From positions 1,896,731 to 1,960,730 of the forward strand of contig NZ_CP026004.1 of the NCBI RefSeq assembly GCF_003086895.1: a stretch of 64,000 nucleotides of DNA, in the 5' to 3' direction. The position numbers were made by a program, and so were the translations under genes. The notes below the pieces were generated by a model that had not been told where the DNA came from, searched no databases, and saw only the letters and a list, made by a program, of their open reading frames with translations. Positions 27,421-36,696 of this stretch are shown one piece after another. The stretch comes from Stenotrophomonas sp. ESTM1D_MKCIP4_1. GTDB taxonomy: Bacteria; Pseudomonadota; Gammaproteobacteria; Xanthomonadales; Xanthomonadaceae. How positions within the stretch are numbered: position 1 is the stretch's first letter; every line of letters starts with the position of its first letter.

Positions 27421-28556
27421 ACCTGCTGCCACCGGACCCTGCGCAGTCGCAGACCCCGGTCAACCTGCTGATCGTCGATGACGTGCCGCAGAACCTGGTG
27501 GCCATGCAGGCGCTGCTGCGCCGCGAGGGCGTCAATCTGCTGCTGGCCGGCTCGGGCGCGCAGGCGCTGGAGCTGCTGCTGGAACACGAGGTGGCGCTGG
27601 CGCTGCTGGACGTGCACATGCCGGAGATCGATGGGTTCACGCTGGCCGAACTGATGCGAGGTTCGCAGCGCAGCCGCGATGTGCCGATCATCTTCCTGAC
27701 CGCCTCGCCGGATGACCCGGTGCGCGCGTTCAAGGGCTACGAAAGCGGCGCGGTCGATTTCCTGCACAAGCCGGTAGCGCCGCAGGTGATCCTGAGCAAG
27801 GTCAACGTCTTCATCGAGCTCTACCAGCAGCGCCAGCTGCTGAAGTCGCGCAACGACGCGCTGGAGCGCGCGCTGAAGTTGAACGAGACGATGGCGGCCG
27901 TGCTGACCCATGATCTGCGCACGCCGCTGTCGGCCATCCTGCTCTGCGCCGACAAGCTGTCGCTGGAACTGCCGCCGGGCAACACCAGCGCCCAGCAGAC
28001 CCTGCAGCACCTCGAGGCCAGCACCGTGCGCATGGCGCGCATGGTCGAGCAGCTGCTGGATTTCTCGCGCATCCGCAGCGGTGGTCTGCGCCTGGAAGCC
28101 AGTCCCTGCGACCTGGAGGTGCTCGCCCGCGCGGTGATTGCCGAGGCGGGCAGCGCGCACGGCAGCGATCGCATCGCTTTCGATGCCCTGGGGGATGCCA
28201 CGCTGCATGGCGACATGGACCGCCTGGGGCAGGTGGTGGCCAACCTGGTGGGCAATGCGCTCACCCATGGCGGCAAGGACGTGGTGCATGTTGCCGTCGA
28301 TGGCAGCGACGCGCGCGTGGTGACCCTGCGCGTGCGCAATGCCGGGCACATCGAGGATGCACTGCTGCCGCGGTTGTTCGAGCCGTTCAAGGCCAGCTTC
28401 CACCAGAGCAAGGGCCTTGGGCTCGGCTTGTACATCGTCGATCAGTTCGTGGCCGCGCATGGTGGGCGCCTGGGGGCACGCAACGAGCAGGGCCAGGTGG
28501 TGTTCGAGGCGGTGCTGCCGCGGCGTACCGATGCACGCGGAATGGGCGCATTCTGA
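27417..28556 (+). CDS. Receiver-histidine kinase hybrid
   Basis: A 379-aa soluble protein with an N-terminal receiver (IVDDVPQN, LLDVHMPEIDG, FLTASPDD, FLHKPV) joined to HisKA (VLTHDLRTPLSAI, His near 165) and HATPase (ANLVGNALTHGG, GLGLGLYIV) domains. Such receiver-first kinases act as intermediate nodes in phosphorelays. Start ATG 27417 follows AAGGAG and overlaps the cheB stop. It ends the operon of hybrid kinase, CheR, CheB and this protein. Confidence 0.9.
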   Translation: MNLLPPDPAQSQTPVNLLIVDDVPQNLVAMQALLRREGVNLLLAGSGAQALELLLEHEVALALLDVHMPEIDGFTLAELMRGSQRSRDVPIIFLTASPDDPVRAFKGYESGAVDFLHKPVAPQVILSKVNVFIELYQQRQLLKSRNDALERALKLNETMAAVLTHDLRTPLSAILLCADKLSLELPPGNTSAQQTLQHLEASTVRMARMVEQLLDFSRIRSGGLRLEASPCDLEVLARAVIAEAGSAHGSDRIAFDALGDATLHGDMDRLGQVVANLVGNALTHGGKDVVHVAVDGSDARVVTLRVRNAGHIEDALLPRLFEPFKASFHQSKGLGLGLYIVDQFVAAHGGRLGARNEQGQVVFEAVLPRRTDARGMGAF

Positions 28557-28639
28557 ATTCTTCAGCAAGCGCCGGAGCGAACTGAGACGGACTCGTCCGT
28601 AGCTGCTACCGTGGCCACTCTTGTTGCCAAGGACGCTCC

Positions 28640-29068
28640 ATGCCACTACGCGCCATCGCCTACGTCAGCCAGGCCCGGCCGGAGCTTTCCGCCGAACGGC
28701 TGCAGGCGGTGGTTGACGATGCGGCGCGGTTCAACAGGTTGGCCGGTGTGACCGGCGTGCTGCTGCATGACGGGCAGCGTTTCCTGCAGTACATCGAAGG
28801 TCCGCCCGATGGCCTCGACTCGGTGTACGAACGCATCCTGCAGGCGGGCAGCCACGTCGACATCGTTGAACTGGCGCGCAGCCGCCTTGGCCAGCGTCAG
28901 TTCCCGTACTGGTCGATGCGCGTGCTGGCCGTGGATGCGCCGAAGCTGCGGCAACTCACCGCCGGGGACTGGTCGGGATTCTCGCGCACCGTGGATGGCG
29001 ACCCCGCCGAACCGACCGCCGTCGATCTACTGAGTGATATCGTGCGACCGCTGCTCAGCGCAGGCTGA
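28640..29068 (+). CDS. BLUF blue-light photoreceptor
   Basis: A 142-aa stand-alone BLUF domain that should bind FAD. Key residues are present: Tyr in RAIAYVSQA, Asn in RFNRLAGVTGVLL, Gln in RFLQYIEGP and the Trp/Met pair in YWSMRV. About 45 extra C-terminal residues probably form capping helices. There is no fused output domain, so it must signal by protein contact. It lies 83 bp after the signalling operon in the same direction and could be co-transcribed with it. Confidence 0.9.
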   Translation: MPLRAIAYVSQARPELSAERLQAVVDDAARFNRLAGVTGVLLHDGQRFLQYIEGPPDGLDSVYERILQAGSHVDIVELARSRLGQRQFPYWSMRVLAVDAPKLRQLTAGDWSGFSRTVDGDPAEPTAVDLLSDIVRPLLSAG

Positions 29069-29086
29069 CGTACGAAGCCGACAACC

Positions 29087-29107
29087 GTCGAGCAGGCTCG
29101 ACTCTAC
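29087..29107. repeat. SMAG repeat, minus orientation
   Basis: GTCGAGCAGGCTCGAC followed by TCTAC; GTAG reads on the minus strand. It is a single copy after the BLUF gene, with stem GTCGAGC/GCTCGAC. Confidence 0.8.
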
Positions 29108-29179
29108 CGATTCTGGGCTTCACCTTGCTGTCACCCCTGCCGCGTTCCCATCGGAGCTTCCTGGGGAAAGGAGCGGAGC

Positions 29180-30232
29180 ATGAAGCGGATGACGTGGCAA
29201 GGAAAGGCGGTGCTGGCCATGGCGCTGGCGTCGGCATGTGTACCGGCATGGGCATGTACGCGCGCGGTCTACCTGGGTGACAACGGGGATGTGATCACCG
29301 CCCGCTCGATGGACTGGAAGGTGGATGTGGCCACCAACCTGTATGTTCTGCCGCGCGGCATTGCACGCACGGGCCAGGCCGGACCGAAGTCGGCGGCATG
29401 GACGGCACGGTACGGCAGCGTCGTTGCCACGGGCTACGATGTGTCCACCACCGATGGCATGAACGAGAAGGGGCTCGTCGCCAACCTGCTGTGGCTGGTG
29501 GAGTCGGAGTACCCGCAGCAGCGGGGTAACAAACCCGGCCTGGCCATATCGCTGTGGGCGCAGTACGTACTGGACAATTTCGCCACCGTGGGCGAAGCCG
29601 TGGCCGCGCTCGAGCGCGAGCCGTTCGCCATCGTCACCGACAAGGTGCCCGGCGAGGACCGGCAGGCCACCTTGCACCTGTCGCTGTCCGATGCGTCCGG
29701 CGACAGCGCCATCGTCGAGTACATCGGTGGCCGCCAGGTCATCCACCATGACCGCCGCTACCAGGTGATGACCAATTCGCCGATCTTCGATCAGCAGCTC
29801 GCACTCAATGCGTACTGGCAGCAGATCGGCGGCACGGTCATGCTGCCCGGCACCAACCGCTCGGCGGACCGCTTTGCGCGGGCGTCCTTCTACATCAACG
29901 CCATTCCCAAGGCTGAAGATCCGGTCGAGGCGCTGGCCAGTGTGTTCAGCGTCATCCGCAACGTTTCGGTGCCCTTCGGCATCACCACGCCGGGCGAGCC
30001 GAACATTTCCTCGACGCGCTGGCGCACGGTCGCCGACCACAAGCGCCGGCTCTACTTCTTTGAATCGGCACTGACGCCCAATACGTTCTGGGTCGATCTC
30101 AACAAGGTCGATTTCGGCGGGCAGGTGCTCAAGCTCGACCTCGGGCGGGACCAGCGCAACACCTTCTCCGGTGATGCGCTGTCGCACTTCGTGCCGAGCC
30201 AGCCGTTCGCCTTCCTCGGCACCGACGGCTAG
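29180..30232 (+). CDS. Choloylglycine hydrolase/penicillin V acylase family enzyme
   Basis: A 350-aa exported Ntn-hydrolase that cleaves linear amides (bile-acid conjugates, penicillin V or acyl-homoserine lactones, depending on member). The signal peptide ends AWA, leaving Cys26 as the N-terminal nucleophile (ACTRAVY). Other conserved residues are Arg and Asp in ITARSMDWK, Asn in VMTNSPIFD and the GMNEKGL loop. Preceded by GGAAAGGAG. The Gram-negative subgroup often acts on acyl-homoserine lactones, so quorum quenching is possible, but the substrate is not readable from sequence. Confidence 0.88.
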   Translation: MKRMTWQGKAVLAMALASACVPAWACTRAVYLGDNGDVITARSMDWKVDVATNLYVLPRGIARTGQAGPKSAAWTARYGSVVATGYDVSTTDGMNEKGLVANLLWLVESEYPQQRGNKPGLAISLWAQYVLDNFATVGEAVAALEREPFAIVTDKVPGEDRQATLHLSLSDASGDSAIVEYIGGRQVIHHDRRYQVMTNSPIFDQQLALNAYWQQIGGTVMLPGTNRSADRFARASFYINAIPKAEDPVEALASVFSVIRNVSVPFGITTPGEPNISSTRWRTVADHKRRLYFFESALTPNTFWVDLNKVDFGGQVLKLDLGRDQRNTFSGDALSHFVPSQPFAFLGTDG

Positions 30233-31014
30233 GGCGCGCGGCTGTCGTCCTTCGGGTAGACCGCCAGGATGTCACAGCCCGGGCGGGCGAAGCTCGGGGT
30301 GTAGGAGCGGCCGTCGCCTTCGATTCCCGAGGGCATCATGACGATGCGGTCGCGGGGATTACCGCAGATCAGGCCATTCTGCAGCCCGGACTGGAAGTCC
30401 ACCTCGGAGGCGCCGGCCAGGATCGAGCAGCTGCTGGCCAGCTCTACCTGGTAGTAGCGATGGCCGCCGTTGCGGCGCGGGTTGGTTTCCACCACCACGC
30501 CACCTGGTGTCTCGCTCCAGCCGCGCACGTTGCGGGTGGCGAAGCACACGGCGGACGAGGTCTGGAAGGTGTGCGGGGTGTCGCCGCTGCGGCGCCCGCG
30601 GCCCTTGGCGCTCACGGTCACGCCGGGCAGGGTGGCCGCATACTGGCGGCTGCTTTCGCGGGCGATGGTGGCGAAGCTGCGGTTGTCGATGGGGGTGACC
30701 GCGCGGACCACGCAGGTGCGGTCGTCGACCACCACCCGTTCGCCCGGCTGGCCGCAGGCCCAGCCCTGCGGTGCTTCCAGACGGAGGGTGTCGGCTTCGT
30801 TGACGCCCGGGCAGGCGGCGGCGAAATCAATGCGGAAGGCGCGGCCCTGGCCGTCTGCGACAGCGATGGAGCCGGGCGTGTCCTGCTCCACCTGCTGCAC
30901 ATCGCGCGCATCAAGGCAGGCCGGTGCGGGGGGTGTACGCGCTTCCTGCGCGTGCAGCGGGGTCACGACGGGGCTGGCGAGGGTCAGCGCCAACAGCAAC
31001 GGTTGGACATTCAT
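30229..31014 (-). CDS. Exported protein with duplicated Cys-rich domain (DUF6491-like)
   Basis: A 261-aa protein with a signal peptide (MNVQPLLLALTLAS to about LHAQ). Two repeats follow the same pattern: Cys, then a short beta segment, an aromatic-x-V/I-D/E-x-A-x-x-Cys strand, and a closing Cys-x-(V/I)-x-A-V (first ACLDARDV...CVVRAV, second VCFATRNV...CDILAVYP). This looks like tandem copies of a small periplasmic domain that I would place with the DUF6491 type, without certainty. It overlaps the end of the amidase gene by 4 bp on the opposite strand. Function unknown. Confidence 0.6.
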   Translation of the reverse strand: MNVQPLLLALTLASPVVTPLHAQEARTPPAPACLDARDVQQVEQDTPGSIAVADGQGRAFRIDFAAACPGVNEADTLRLEAPQGWACGQPGERVVVDDRTCVVRAVTPIDNRSFATIARESSRQYAATLPGVTVSAKGRGRRSGDTPHTFQTSSAVCFATRNVRGWSETPGGVVVETNPRRNGGHRYYQVELASSCSILAGASEVDFQSGLQNGLICGNPRDRIVMMPSGIEGDGRSYTPSFARPGCDILAVYPKDDSRAP

Positions 31015-31115
31015 CGTGCAATCCATGCGGGGTGAATGCGCCCGACCATACCACGCAGCCGTTTCCCCTTGATGACCGCGTTGCAGGCCGGGCTGCGCAC
31101 GCGCACACTGCCGTG

Positions 31116-31817
31116 ATGGGCGCCATCTTCCACCTGCGGCATTACGGCCAGGCCACCGGCCTGGACCGGCACGACTATGCGCAATGGGTGCTGCCGCTGC
31201 AGGGCGAGCTGCAGTTCGAGCTGCAAGGTCGTGGTGGTCGCCTGGATCTGCTGCAGGGGGCATTCGTTGCGGCGGGCGAGGCGCATGACCAGATGGCGCA
31301 CGGTCCGAACGGGTTCGTGATCGTCGACTGCGGCCCCGGTGTGCTCGACGATCTGACCCAGGAACACCTCAGCCGCCAGCGCTGGCTGCACCTGCCGCTG
31401 TCGTTGCGCCAGCGGCTGGCCCAGGTGCAGGGTGGGGGAGACATGCCCGAACTGCTGCCGGACCTGCTGCGGGTGTTTGCGCCGGCCGGCAGTGGCGCAC
31501 GCATGCAAGGCTTGTGTGCGGCGGTGCAGGCCGCGCCTGGGCAGGCATGGCCGGTGGCGCGGATGGCGGCATTCGTTGGTGTCAGCGGAAGTCGTCTGCA
31601 TGCGCTGTTCCAGCGCGAGTTCGGGGTCAGCCCGCAGGCGTGGCTCAGTGCCAGCCGGCTGCGCTGGGCCAAACATGCGCTGTTGAACAGTGCGGCGCCG
31701 ATCAGCGATATCGCGCTGGCCGCAGGGTATTCCGAGCAGAGCGCACTGACCCGTGCCCTGCGTCGCGAGACGGGTCTCACGCCGAGCGCCTGGCGGCGGC
31801 AGAACGCGCTTTTGTAG
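31116..31817 (+). CDS. AraC-family transcriptional regulator
   Basis: About 233 aa. The N-terminal cupin-like part (LDRHDYAQWVLPLQGELQFEL) may sense a ligand, and the C-terminal double HTH (VARMAAFVGVSGSRLHALFQ; ISDIALAAGYSEQSALTRAL) binds DNA. The frame is also open to GTG 31032, which would add 28 residues; neither start has a good ribosome-binding site. The TAG stop lies in the GTAG end of a SMAG repeat. It is followed by a DMT exporter gene that it may control. Confidence 0.85.
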   Translation: MGAIFHLRHYGQATGLDRHDYAQWVLPLQGELQFELQGRGGRLDLLQGAFVAAGEAHDQMAHGPNGFVIVDCGPGVLDDLTQEHLSRQRWLHLPLSLRQRLAQVQGGGDMPELLPDLLRVFAPAGSGARMQGLCAAVQAAPGQAWPVARMAAFVGVSGSRLHALFQREFGVSPQAWLSASRLRWAKHALLNSAAPISDIALAAGYSEQSALTRALRRETGLTPSAWRRQNALL

Positions 31818-31879
31818 AGTCGAGCTTGCTCGACTGAACGCAGTCGAGACTGAACGCAGTCGAGCAAGTTCGACTCTAC
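31814..31879. repeat. Facing SMAG pair with internal direct repeat
   Basis: GTAGAGTCGAGC... (31814-31836) and ...GTTCGACTCTAC (31857-31879) form inverted halves. Between them GACTGAACGCAGTCGAG is repeated in direct orientation. The first half supplies the stop codon of the AraC gene. Confidence 0.85.
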
Positions 31880-31969
31880 TTACCGGCTGGCCAGTAGCCT
31901 CGGTCAAGACGCCGCGCGGGTCGCCGCCTACACTGCGCGGCCTGTTCTCTCCTCCGCGAAGCAGCTGAA

Positions 31970-32920
31970 ATGCGCAACAACCCGATGGCCCTGGGCATCG
32001 CCAATGGCGTTGCCGCCGGTGCGCTCTGGGGCGTGGTCTTCCTCGCCCCCGCCGTGCTGCACTCCTTCAATGCTCTGCAACTGTCGGCCGGTCGCTATCT
32101 GGTCTATGGCCTGATTGCCGCCGTGCTGCTGCTGCCGCGCTGGAAACGGCTGGCGCCGACGCTGGGGCGCGCCGAATGGAAGGGCCTGCTCTGGCTCAGC
32201 CTGGCGGGCAACCTGGTGTACTTCCTGTTGCTGGCAACGGCCGTGCAATGGGCCGGTGGAGCGGCGGCCTCGCTCATTGTCGGCCTGATCCCGGTGGTCG
32301 TGACCCTGGTGGGCGTGCGCGAGAAGGGAGCGGTGCCGCTCGCTCAACTGCTGCCGGCGTTGGGGTTGTGCGTGCTTGGCGTGGCTCTGGTTGGCTGGGA
32401 ATCACTGATGTCCGAGCATCTCGCCACGCCTTGGCGACAACGCCTGGTCGGGCTGCTGTGCGCCTTTGGTGCGCTGTTCTCCTGGGCGCTGTACTCGGTG
32501 GGCAACAGCCGCTGGCTTGCGCGCCGTGCCGATCTGTCCAGCCATGACTGGTCGCTGCTGACCGGCGTGACCACCGGCGGCCTGTCGCTGCTGCTGGTGC
32601 CGATGGCCTTCGTCGGCCAGGCGGCGGGCCACACGCCGGCCCAGTGGAGCCTGTTCTGGGGCATCAGTGCGGGCGTTGCCGTCGTGGCGTCGATTCTCGG
32701 CAACGCGTTCTGGAACCGTGCCAGCCGGCTGCTGCCATTGACCCTCACCGGGCAGATGATCGTGTTTGAAACGCTGTTTGCGCTGCTCTACGCGTTTGCC
32801 TGGCAGTGGCGCTGGCCGACTCTGCTGGAGGCGCTGGCAATCGTCTTCCTGGTGGCGGGCGTGCTGCTGTGTGCGCATGCACATCGCACGCCGCGCGCGA
32901 TCGCCGAACATGCCGGCTGA
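31970..32920 (+). CDS. DMT-superfamily (EamA) transporter
   Basis: A 316-aa inner-membrane protein with ten helices arranged as two EamA repeats (first ALGIANGVAAGALWGVVF, second LVGLLCAFGALFSWALYS). Members export amino acids or metabolites. The substrate is not evident. It follows the AraC regulator in the same direction after the SMAG pair. Confidence 0.85.
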   Translation: MRNNPMALGIANGVAAGALWGVVFLAPAVLHSFNALQLSAGRYLVYGLIAAVLLLPRWKRLAPTLGRAEWKGLLWLSLAGNLVYFLLLATAVQWAGGAAASLIVGLIPVVVTLVGVREKGAVPLAQLLPALGLCVLGVALVGWESLMSEHLATPWRQRLVGLLCAFGALFSWALYSVGNSRWLARRADLSSHDWSLLTGVTTGGLSLLLVPMAFVGQAAGHTPAQWSLFWGISAGVAVVASILGNAFWNRASRLLPLTLTGQMIVFETLFALLYAFAWQWRWPTLLEALAIVFLVAGVLLCAHAHRTPRAIAEHAG

Positions 32921-33021
32921 TTGCCTGCTTCAAGCGCCCTGATGCCTGCTTTGTCTCAATTGCAACCAAATGGCTGCACGTTGGGCGATGATCGAAACAA
33001 ATAAATTTTGCATCGCAGCAC

Positions 33022-33051
33022 TTGACAGCCGCCCGGTGCACGGTGTTTTCT
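33022..33051 (+). promoter_or_regulatory. Possible thr operon promoter
   Basis: TTGACA at 33022-33027 is a perfect -35; 18 bp later TTTTCT (33046-33051) is a weak -10. Transcription would then start at or next to the ATG of the leader peptide. An alternative AT-rich -10 (TAAATT, 33002-33007) lies further upstream. Confidence 0.45.
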
Positions 33052-33058
33052 GTGCGGC

Positions 33059-33196
33059 ATGGTCGTTGATGCCGCCCTCGCCAGCCTGATTGCCGCCGCT
33101 ACTGCGGGCGGTTCGGCTGCGCCGGTTGCCGCCACCACCACCATTATTACCACCACCGCCACCACTGCCCTGGTGCGGCCCGTCGTCTTCGTGTAA
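33059..33196 (+). CDS. thrL: thr operon leader peptide
   Basis: A 45-aa ORF just upstream of thrA whose middle reads ATTTIITTTATTA: eight Thr and two Ile codons in a short run. These are the two end products that regulate thr operons by attenuation, so ribosome stalling here would report threonine/isoleucine supply. No clear Shine-Dalgarno precedes the ATG. It is longer than E. coli ThrL but has the same logic. Confidence 0.85.
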   Translation: MVVDAALASLIAAATAGGSAAPVAATTTIITTTATTALVRPVVFV

Positions 33197-33210
33197 CTCC
33201 CGAAAACAAC

Positions 33211-33280
33211 GGCCCCGCACCATCCAGGTGGCGGGGAAACCCATCACCTGCATGCGACGGGGCCTCCCACAGAGGTCTGC
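33211..33280 (+). promoter_or_regulatory. thr leader alternative RNA structures
   Basis: Between leader stop and thrA, GGCCCCG can pair either with the nearby GGCGGGG or with the distal CGGGGCC, and GGTGG...CACC forms a further stem, so mutually exclusive folds exist. I see no T run after the last stem. Attenuation could therefore act on thrA translation (CCTC versus the GAGG of its ribosome-binding site) or through another termination mode. Confidence 0.5.
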
Positions 33281-35785
33281 ATGTCTTTCAACGCCCCCGC
33301 CCATTCTGCTGCCCCGGCCGATCTGGCCGCACCGTCCACCGTCGTGCACAAGTTCGGTGGTACGTCGGTCGCCAGCGCCGAACGCTATCGCCATGTGGCC
33401 GGTCTGCTTCTGGCCCGGCCTGAGCCGCTGCAGGTCACCGTCGTTTCGGCGATGAAGGGCGTCACCGATGCGCTGATCGAACTGGCTCAGCTGGCGGCGC
33501 GCGGTGATGCAGGCTGGCGCGAGGCCTGGCATGCGCTGCGTGCCCGCCACCGCGGCGCCGCCGTGGCCCTGCTGCGTGAACAGGTGGGCGAGACCGTGGA
33601 ATGGATCGACGTGCGTTTCGATCAGCTGGCCGAAGTACTGGGCGCGCTGGCGGTGATCGGCGAGCTGCCGCGCGAGGTGCTGGACCGCGTGCAGGGGCTG
33701 GGCGAAGTGTTTTCCGCGCAGCTGCTGGGCACGCATCTGCAGGCGCTTGGCGAAGACTGCGCGGTACTGGATGCTCGCGAAGTGCTGGTGGTGGGCCATG
33801 GCGAACTGGGTGTGGACGTGGACTGGGAGGCCAGTGCCGACCGTCTGGCCAAATGGCGCCTGCAGCACCCGCAGTCGCGCGTGGTCGCCACCGGCTTCGT
33901 CGCCCGTGACCGGGAAGACCGCATCACCACGCTGGGCCGCAACGGCAGCGACTATTCCGGCGCGATCTTCGCCGCCCTGTTCAATGCGGATGAACTGCAT
34001 ATCTGGACCGACGTCGATGGCGTGCTGTCGGCCGATCCGCGGCTGGTGCCGGAGGCCGTGCAGCTGGACGCGTTGAGCTATGACGAGGCCTGCGAGCTGG
34101 CGTACTTCGGCGCAAAGGTCGTGCACCCGCAGACGATGTCGCCGGCCATCCGCCTCGGCCTGCCGATCTTCATCCGCAATACGTTCCACCCGGCGCATCC
34201 CGGCACGCGCATCAGCGCTGAACGTTCGCCGCGTGGGCCGGTGAAGGGCCTGACCCTGAGCCCCGACCTGGCGCTGCTGAACCTGGAAGGCACCGGTCTG
34301 ATGGGCGTGCCGGGCACCGCCGAGCGCGTGTTCTCGGCGCTGCGCCAGGCGCAGGTGTCGGTGGTGATGATCTCGCAGGGGTCCTCCGAGCATTCGATCT
34401 GCTGCGTGGTGCGGGCCGGTGAAGCCGCGCGGGGCCGTGATGCACTCTTGCAGGCCTTCGCCCACGAACTGGCCGTCGGCCAGGTGCAGCGCGTGCAGGT
34501 CGGCGAGGGCGTGAGCGTGCTGGCGGCAGTGGGTGATGGCATGGCGGGCCAGCCTGGCGTGGCCGCGCGCCTGTTCGAGGCGCTGGGCCGCGCCCAGGTC
34601 AACATCCTGGCGATCGCGCAGGGGTCGTCCGAGCGCAACATCTCGGTGGCGGTGGCCAGCGCCGATGCCACGCGCGCACTGCGTGCCGCGCATGCGGGTT
34701 TCTGGCTCTCGCCGCAGACCTTCGCGGTGGGGGTGATCGGGCCGGGCAATGTCGGTGCCGCGTTGCTGGACCAGTTGCTGGCCGCGCGTCCACACCTGCT
34801 GGCCAAGGCCAACGTCGACCTGCGCCTGCGTGCGCTGGCCTCGCGGTCACGCATGCGCCTGGAAGTGGATGGTCTGCACGCCGATTGGCGGCAGGCGCTG
34901 CACGATGATGGCGTGGCCAGCGATCTGGACCGGTTCACCGAACACCTGCTGGCGGCGCACCTTCCGCATGCCGTGGTCATCGACTGCAGTGGCAGCGCGG
35001 ACGTCGCCGAGCGCTATGAGGCCTGGCTGGCAGCAGGCATCCATGTGGTCACCCCGAACAAGCAGGCCGGCTCTGGCCCGCTGCCGCGCTACCAGCGGAT
35101 CCGTGCCGCTGCCGCCGCCAGCGGGGCGCGCTTCCGCTATGAGGCCACCGTTGGTGCCGGGCTGCCGGTGATCACCACGCTGCGTGATCTGGTCGATACC
35201 GGTGATGAAGTGCTGGCCGTGGAAGGCATCTTCTCCGGCACGCTGGCGTGGCTGTTCAACCGGTTCGATGGCAGCCAGCCGTTCTCCGCGCTGGTCGCGC
35301 AGGCACGTTCGATGGGTTACACCGAACCGGACCCGCGTGATGATCTTTCGGGCGTGGACGTGGCGCGCAAGCTGGTGATCCTCGCCCGCGAAGCCGGCCA
35401 CGCGCTCAGCCTGGAACAGGTGCAGGTGGAAAGCCTGGTGCCGGCGCGGCTGCGCGAGGGCAGCGTGGACGACTTCATGGCCCGCCTGGGTGAGTCCGAT
35501 GCCGGCCTCCTGCAGCGCCTCACCGATGCGCGGGCGCGCGGCGCGGTGCTGCGCTATGTCGCCCGCCTCGGCGCGGATGGCGCTTCGGTGGGCCTGCAGG
35601 AACTGCCGGCTGACCACACCTTTGCCAACCTGCGCCTGACCGACAACGTGGTGCAGTTCCGCACGCGCCGCTACTGCGACAACCCACTGGTGGTGCAGGG
35701 GCCTGGCGCGGGACCGGAAGTCACCGCTGCCGGTGTGTTTGCCGACCTGCTGCGGGTGGCGGCCGGCGAAGGAGCGCGGCTGTGA
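33281..35785 (+). CDS. thrA: Bifunctional aspartokinase I/homoserine dehydrogenase I
   Basis: An 834-aa fusion catalysing the first and third steps from aspartate to threonine. The aspartokinase part (about 20-300) has KFGGTSVAS and [15 protein letters not shown]; two ACT domains (about 310-465: [28 protein letters not shown]) bind threonine for feedback. The homoserine dehydrogenase part begins at [17 protein letters not shown] (NAD(P)-binding), with substrate segments [14 protein letters not shown] and [13 protein letters not shown]. Preceded by AGAGG. It is followed by thrB with a GTGA overlap. Confidence 0.96.
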   Translation: MSFNAPAHSAAPADLAAPSTVVHKFGGTSVASAERYRHVAGLLLARPEPLQVTVVSAMKGVTDALIELAQLAARGDAGWREAWHALRARHRGAAVALLREQVGETVEWIDVRFDQLAEVLGALAVIGELPREVLDRVQGLGEVFSAQLLGTHLQALGEDCAVLDAREVLVVGHGELGVDVDWEASADRLAKWRLQHPQSRVVATGFVARDREDRITTLGRNGSDYSGAIFAALFNADELHIWTDVDGVLSADPRLVPEAVQLDALSYDEACELAYFGAKVVHPQTMSPAIRLGLPIFIRNTFHPAHPGTRISAERSPRGPVKGLTLSPDLALLNLEGTGLMGVPGTAERVFSALRQAQVSVVMISQGSSEHSICCVVRAGEAARGRDALLQAFAHELAVGQVQRVQVGEGVSVLAAVGDGMAGQPGVAARLFEALGRAQVNILAIAQGSSERNISVAVASADATRALRAAHAGFWLSPQTFAVGVIGPGNVGAALLDQLLAARPHLLAKANVDLRLRALASRSRMRLEVDGLHADWRQALHDDGVASDLDRFTEHLLAAHLPHAVVIDCSGSADVAERYEAWLAAGIHVVTPNKQAGSGPLPRYQRIRAAAAASGARFRYEATVGAGLPVITTLRDLVDTGDEVLAVEGIFSGTLAWLFNRFDGSQPFSALVAQARSMGYTEPDPRDDLSGVDVARKLVILAREAGHALSLEQVQVESLVPARLREGSVDDFMARLGESDAGLLQRLTDARARGAVLRYVARLGADGASVGLQELPADHTFANLRLTDNVVQFRTRRYCDNPLVVQGPGAGPEVTAAGVFADLLRVAAGEGARL

Positions 35786-36696
35786 TCGCACGTGCGTTTG
35801 CCCCCGCTTCGGTCGCCAATGTGGCGGTGGGCTTCGATATTCTCGGCCATGCCATTGCCGGTATCGGCGATACCGTGACGGTGCGTCGCATTGACGAGCC
35901 GACCGTCCGCATCGATGCCATCCGCGGCAGTGCGGTCGAGCTGCCGCTGGATGCGCCGGGCAATACGGCCGGGGCAGCGTTGATCTCGATGCGCGAGGGG
36001 CTCGGCCTGGCGCATGGCTTTGCGCTCGAGATCGACAAGGGCATTCCGTTCGGTTCGGGCATGGGCGGTTCGGCGGCGTCGTGCGTGGCGGCACTCGTCG
36101 CGGCCAATGCGCTGCTGGACGTACCGTTGCCGCGCGAAGCGCTGTACCCCTACGCGCTGGATGGCGAAGCGGTGGCCAGTGGTGGGCGCCATGGTGACAA
36201 TGTGGGGCCGCTGCTGCTGGGCGGCCTGGCGCTGTGCACGGCCGATCGCCTGTTGCCGATACCGGTGCCTGCCAGCTGGCACAGCCTGTTGGTCCACCCG
36301 CATGCGGTGCTTGAAACCCGGCGCGCGCGGGCGGCACTACAGGGCAGCTATGCGCTGAGTGAATTCGTTGCCCAGAGCGCCAACCTTGCGCTGGTGCTCA
36401 GCGGCTGCCATCGCAGCGATGCGGCCCTGGTGCGGGCCGGCCTGCGTGACGTGCTGGTGGAGCCGCGCCGGGCTGCGCTGATCGCGGGTTTCGACGCTGC
36501 GCGCGATGCGGCGTTGGCGGCCAACGCGATGGGTGCAGGCATTTCCGGTGCCGGGCCCAGCGTCTTTGCCTGGTTTGAAGATGGCGACCAGGCCCGTGCC
36601 GCAGCGGCGCCCGTGCGCGCGGCCTTCGCTGCGGCCGGCTTCGACAGCGATGCCTGGGTGTCTCCGCTGGATGCTGCGGGAGCGCGACTGTGCTGA
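35782..36696 (+). CDS. thrB: Homoserine kinase
   Basis: A 304-aa GHMP kinase phosphorylating homoserine. The ATP loop [13 protein letters not shown] is clear (about 91-103), with [14 protein letters not shown] at the N-terminus and [14 protein letters not shown] near the C-terminus. The GTG start behind GAAGGAG overlaps the thrA stop (GTGA). Confidence 0.95.
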   Translation: MIARAFAPASVANVAVGFDILGHAIAGIGDTVTVRRIDEPTVRIDAIRGSAVELPLDAPGNTAGAALISMREGLGLAHGFALEIDKGIPFGSGMGGSAASCVAALVAANALLDVPLPREALYPYALDGEAVASGGRHGDNVGPLLLGGLALCTADRLLPIPVPASWHSLLVHPHAVLETRRARAALQGSYALSEFVAQSANLALVLSGCHRSDAALVRAGLRDVLVEPRRAALIAGFDAARDAALAANAMGAGISGAGPSVFAWFEDGDQARAAAAPVRAAFAAAGFDSDAWVSPLDAAGARLC

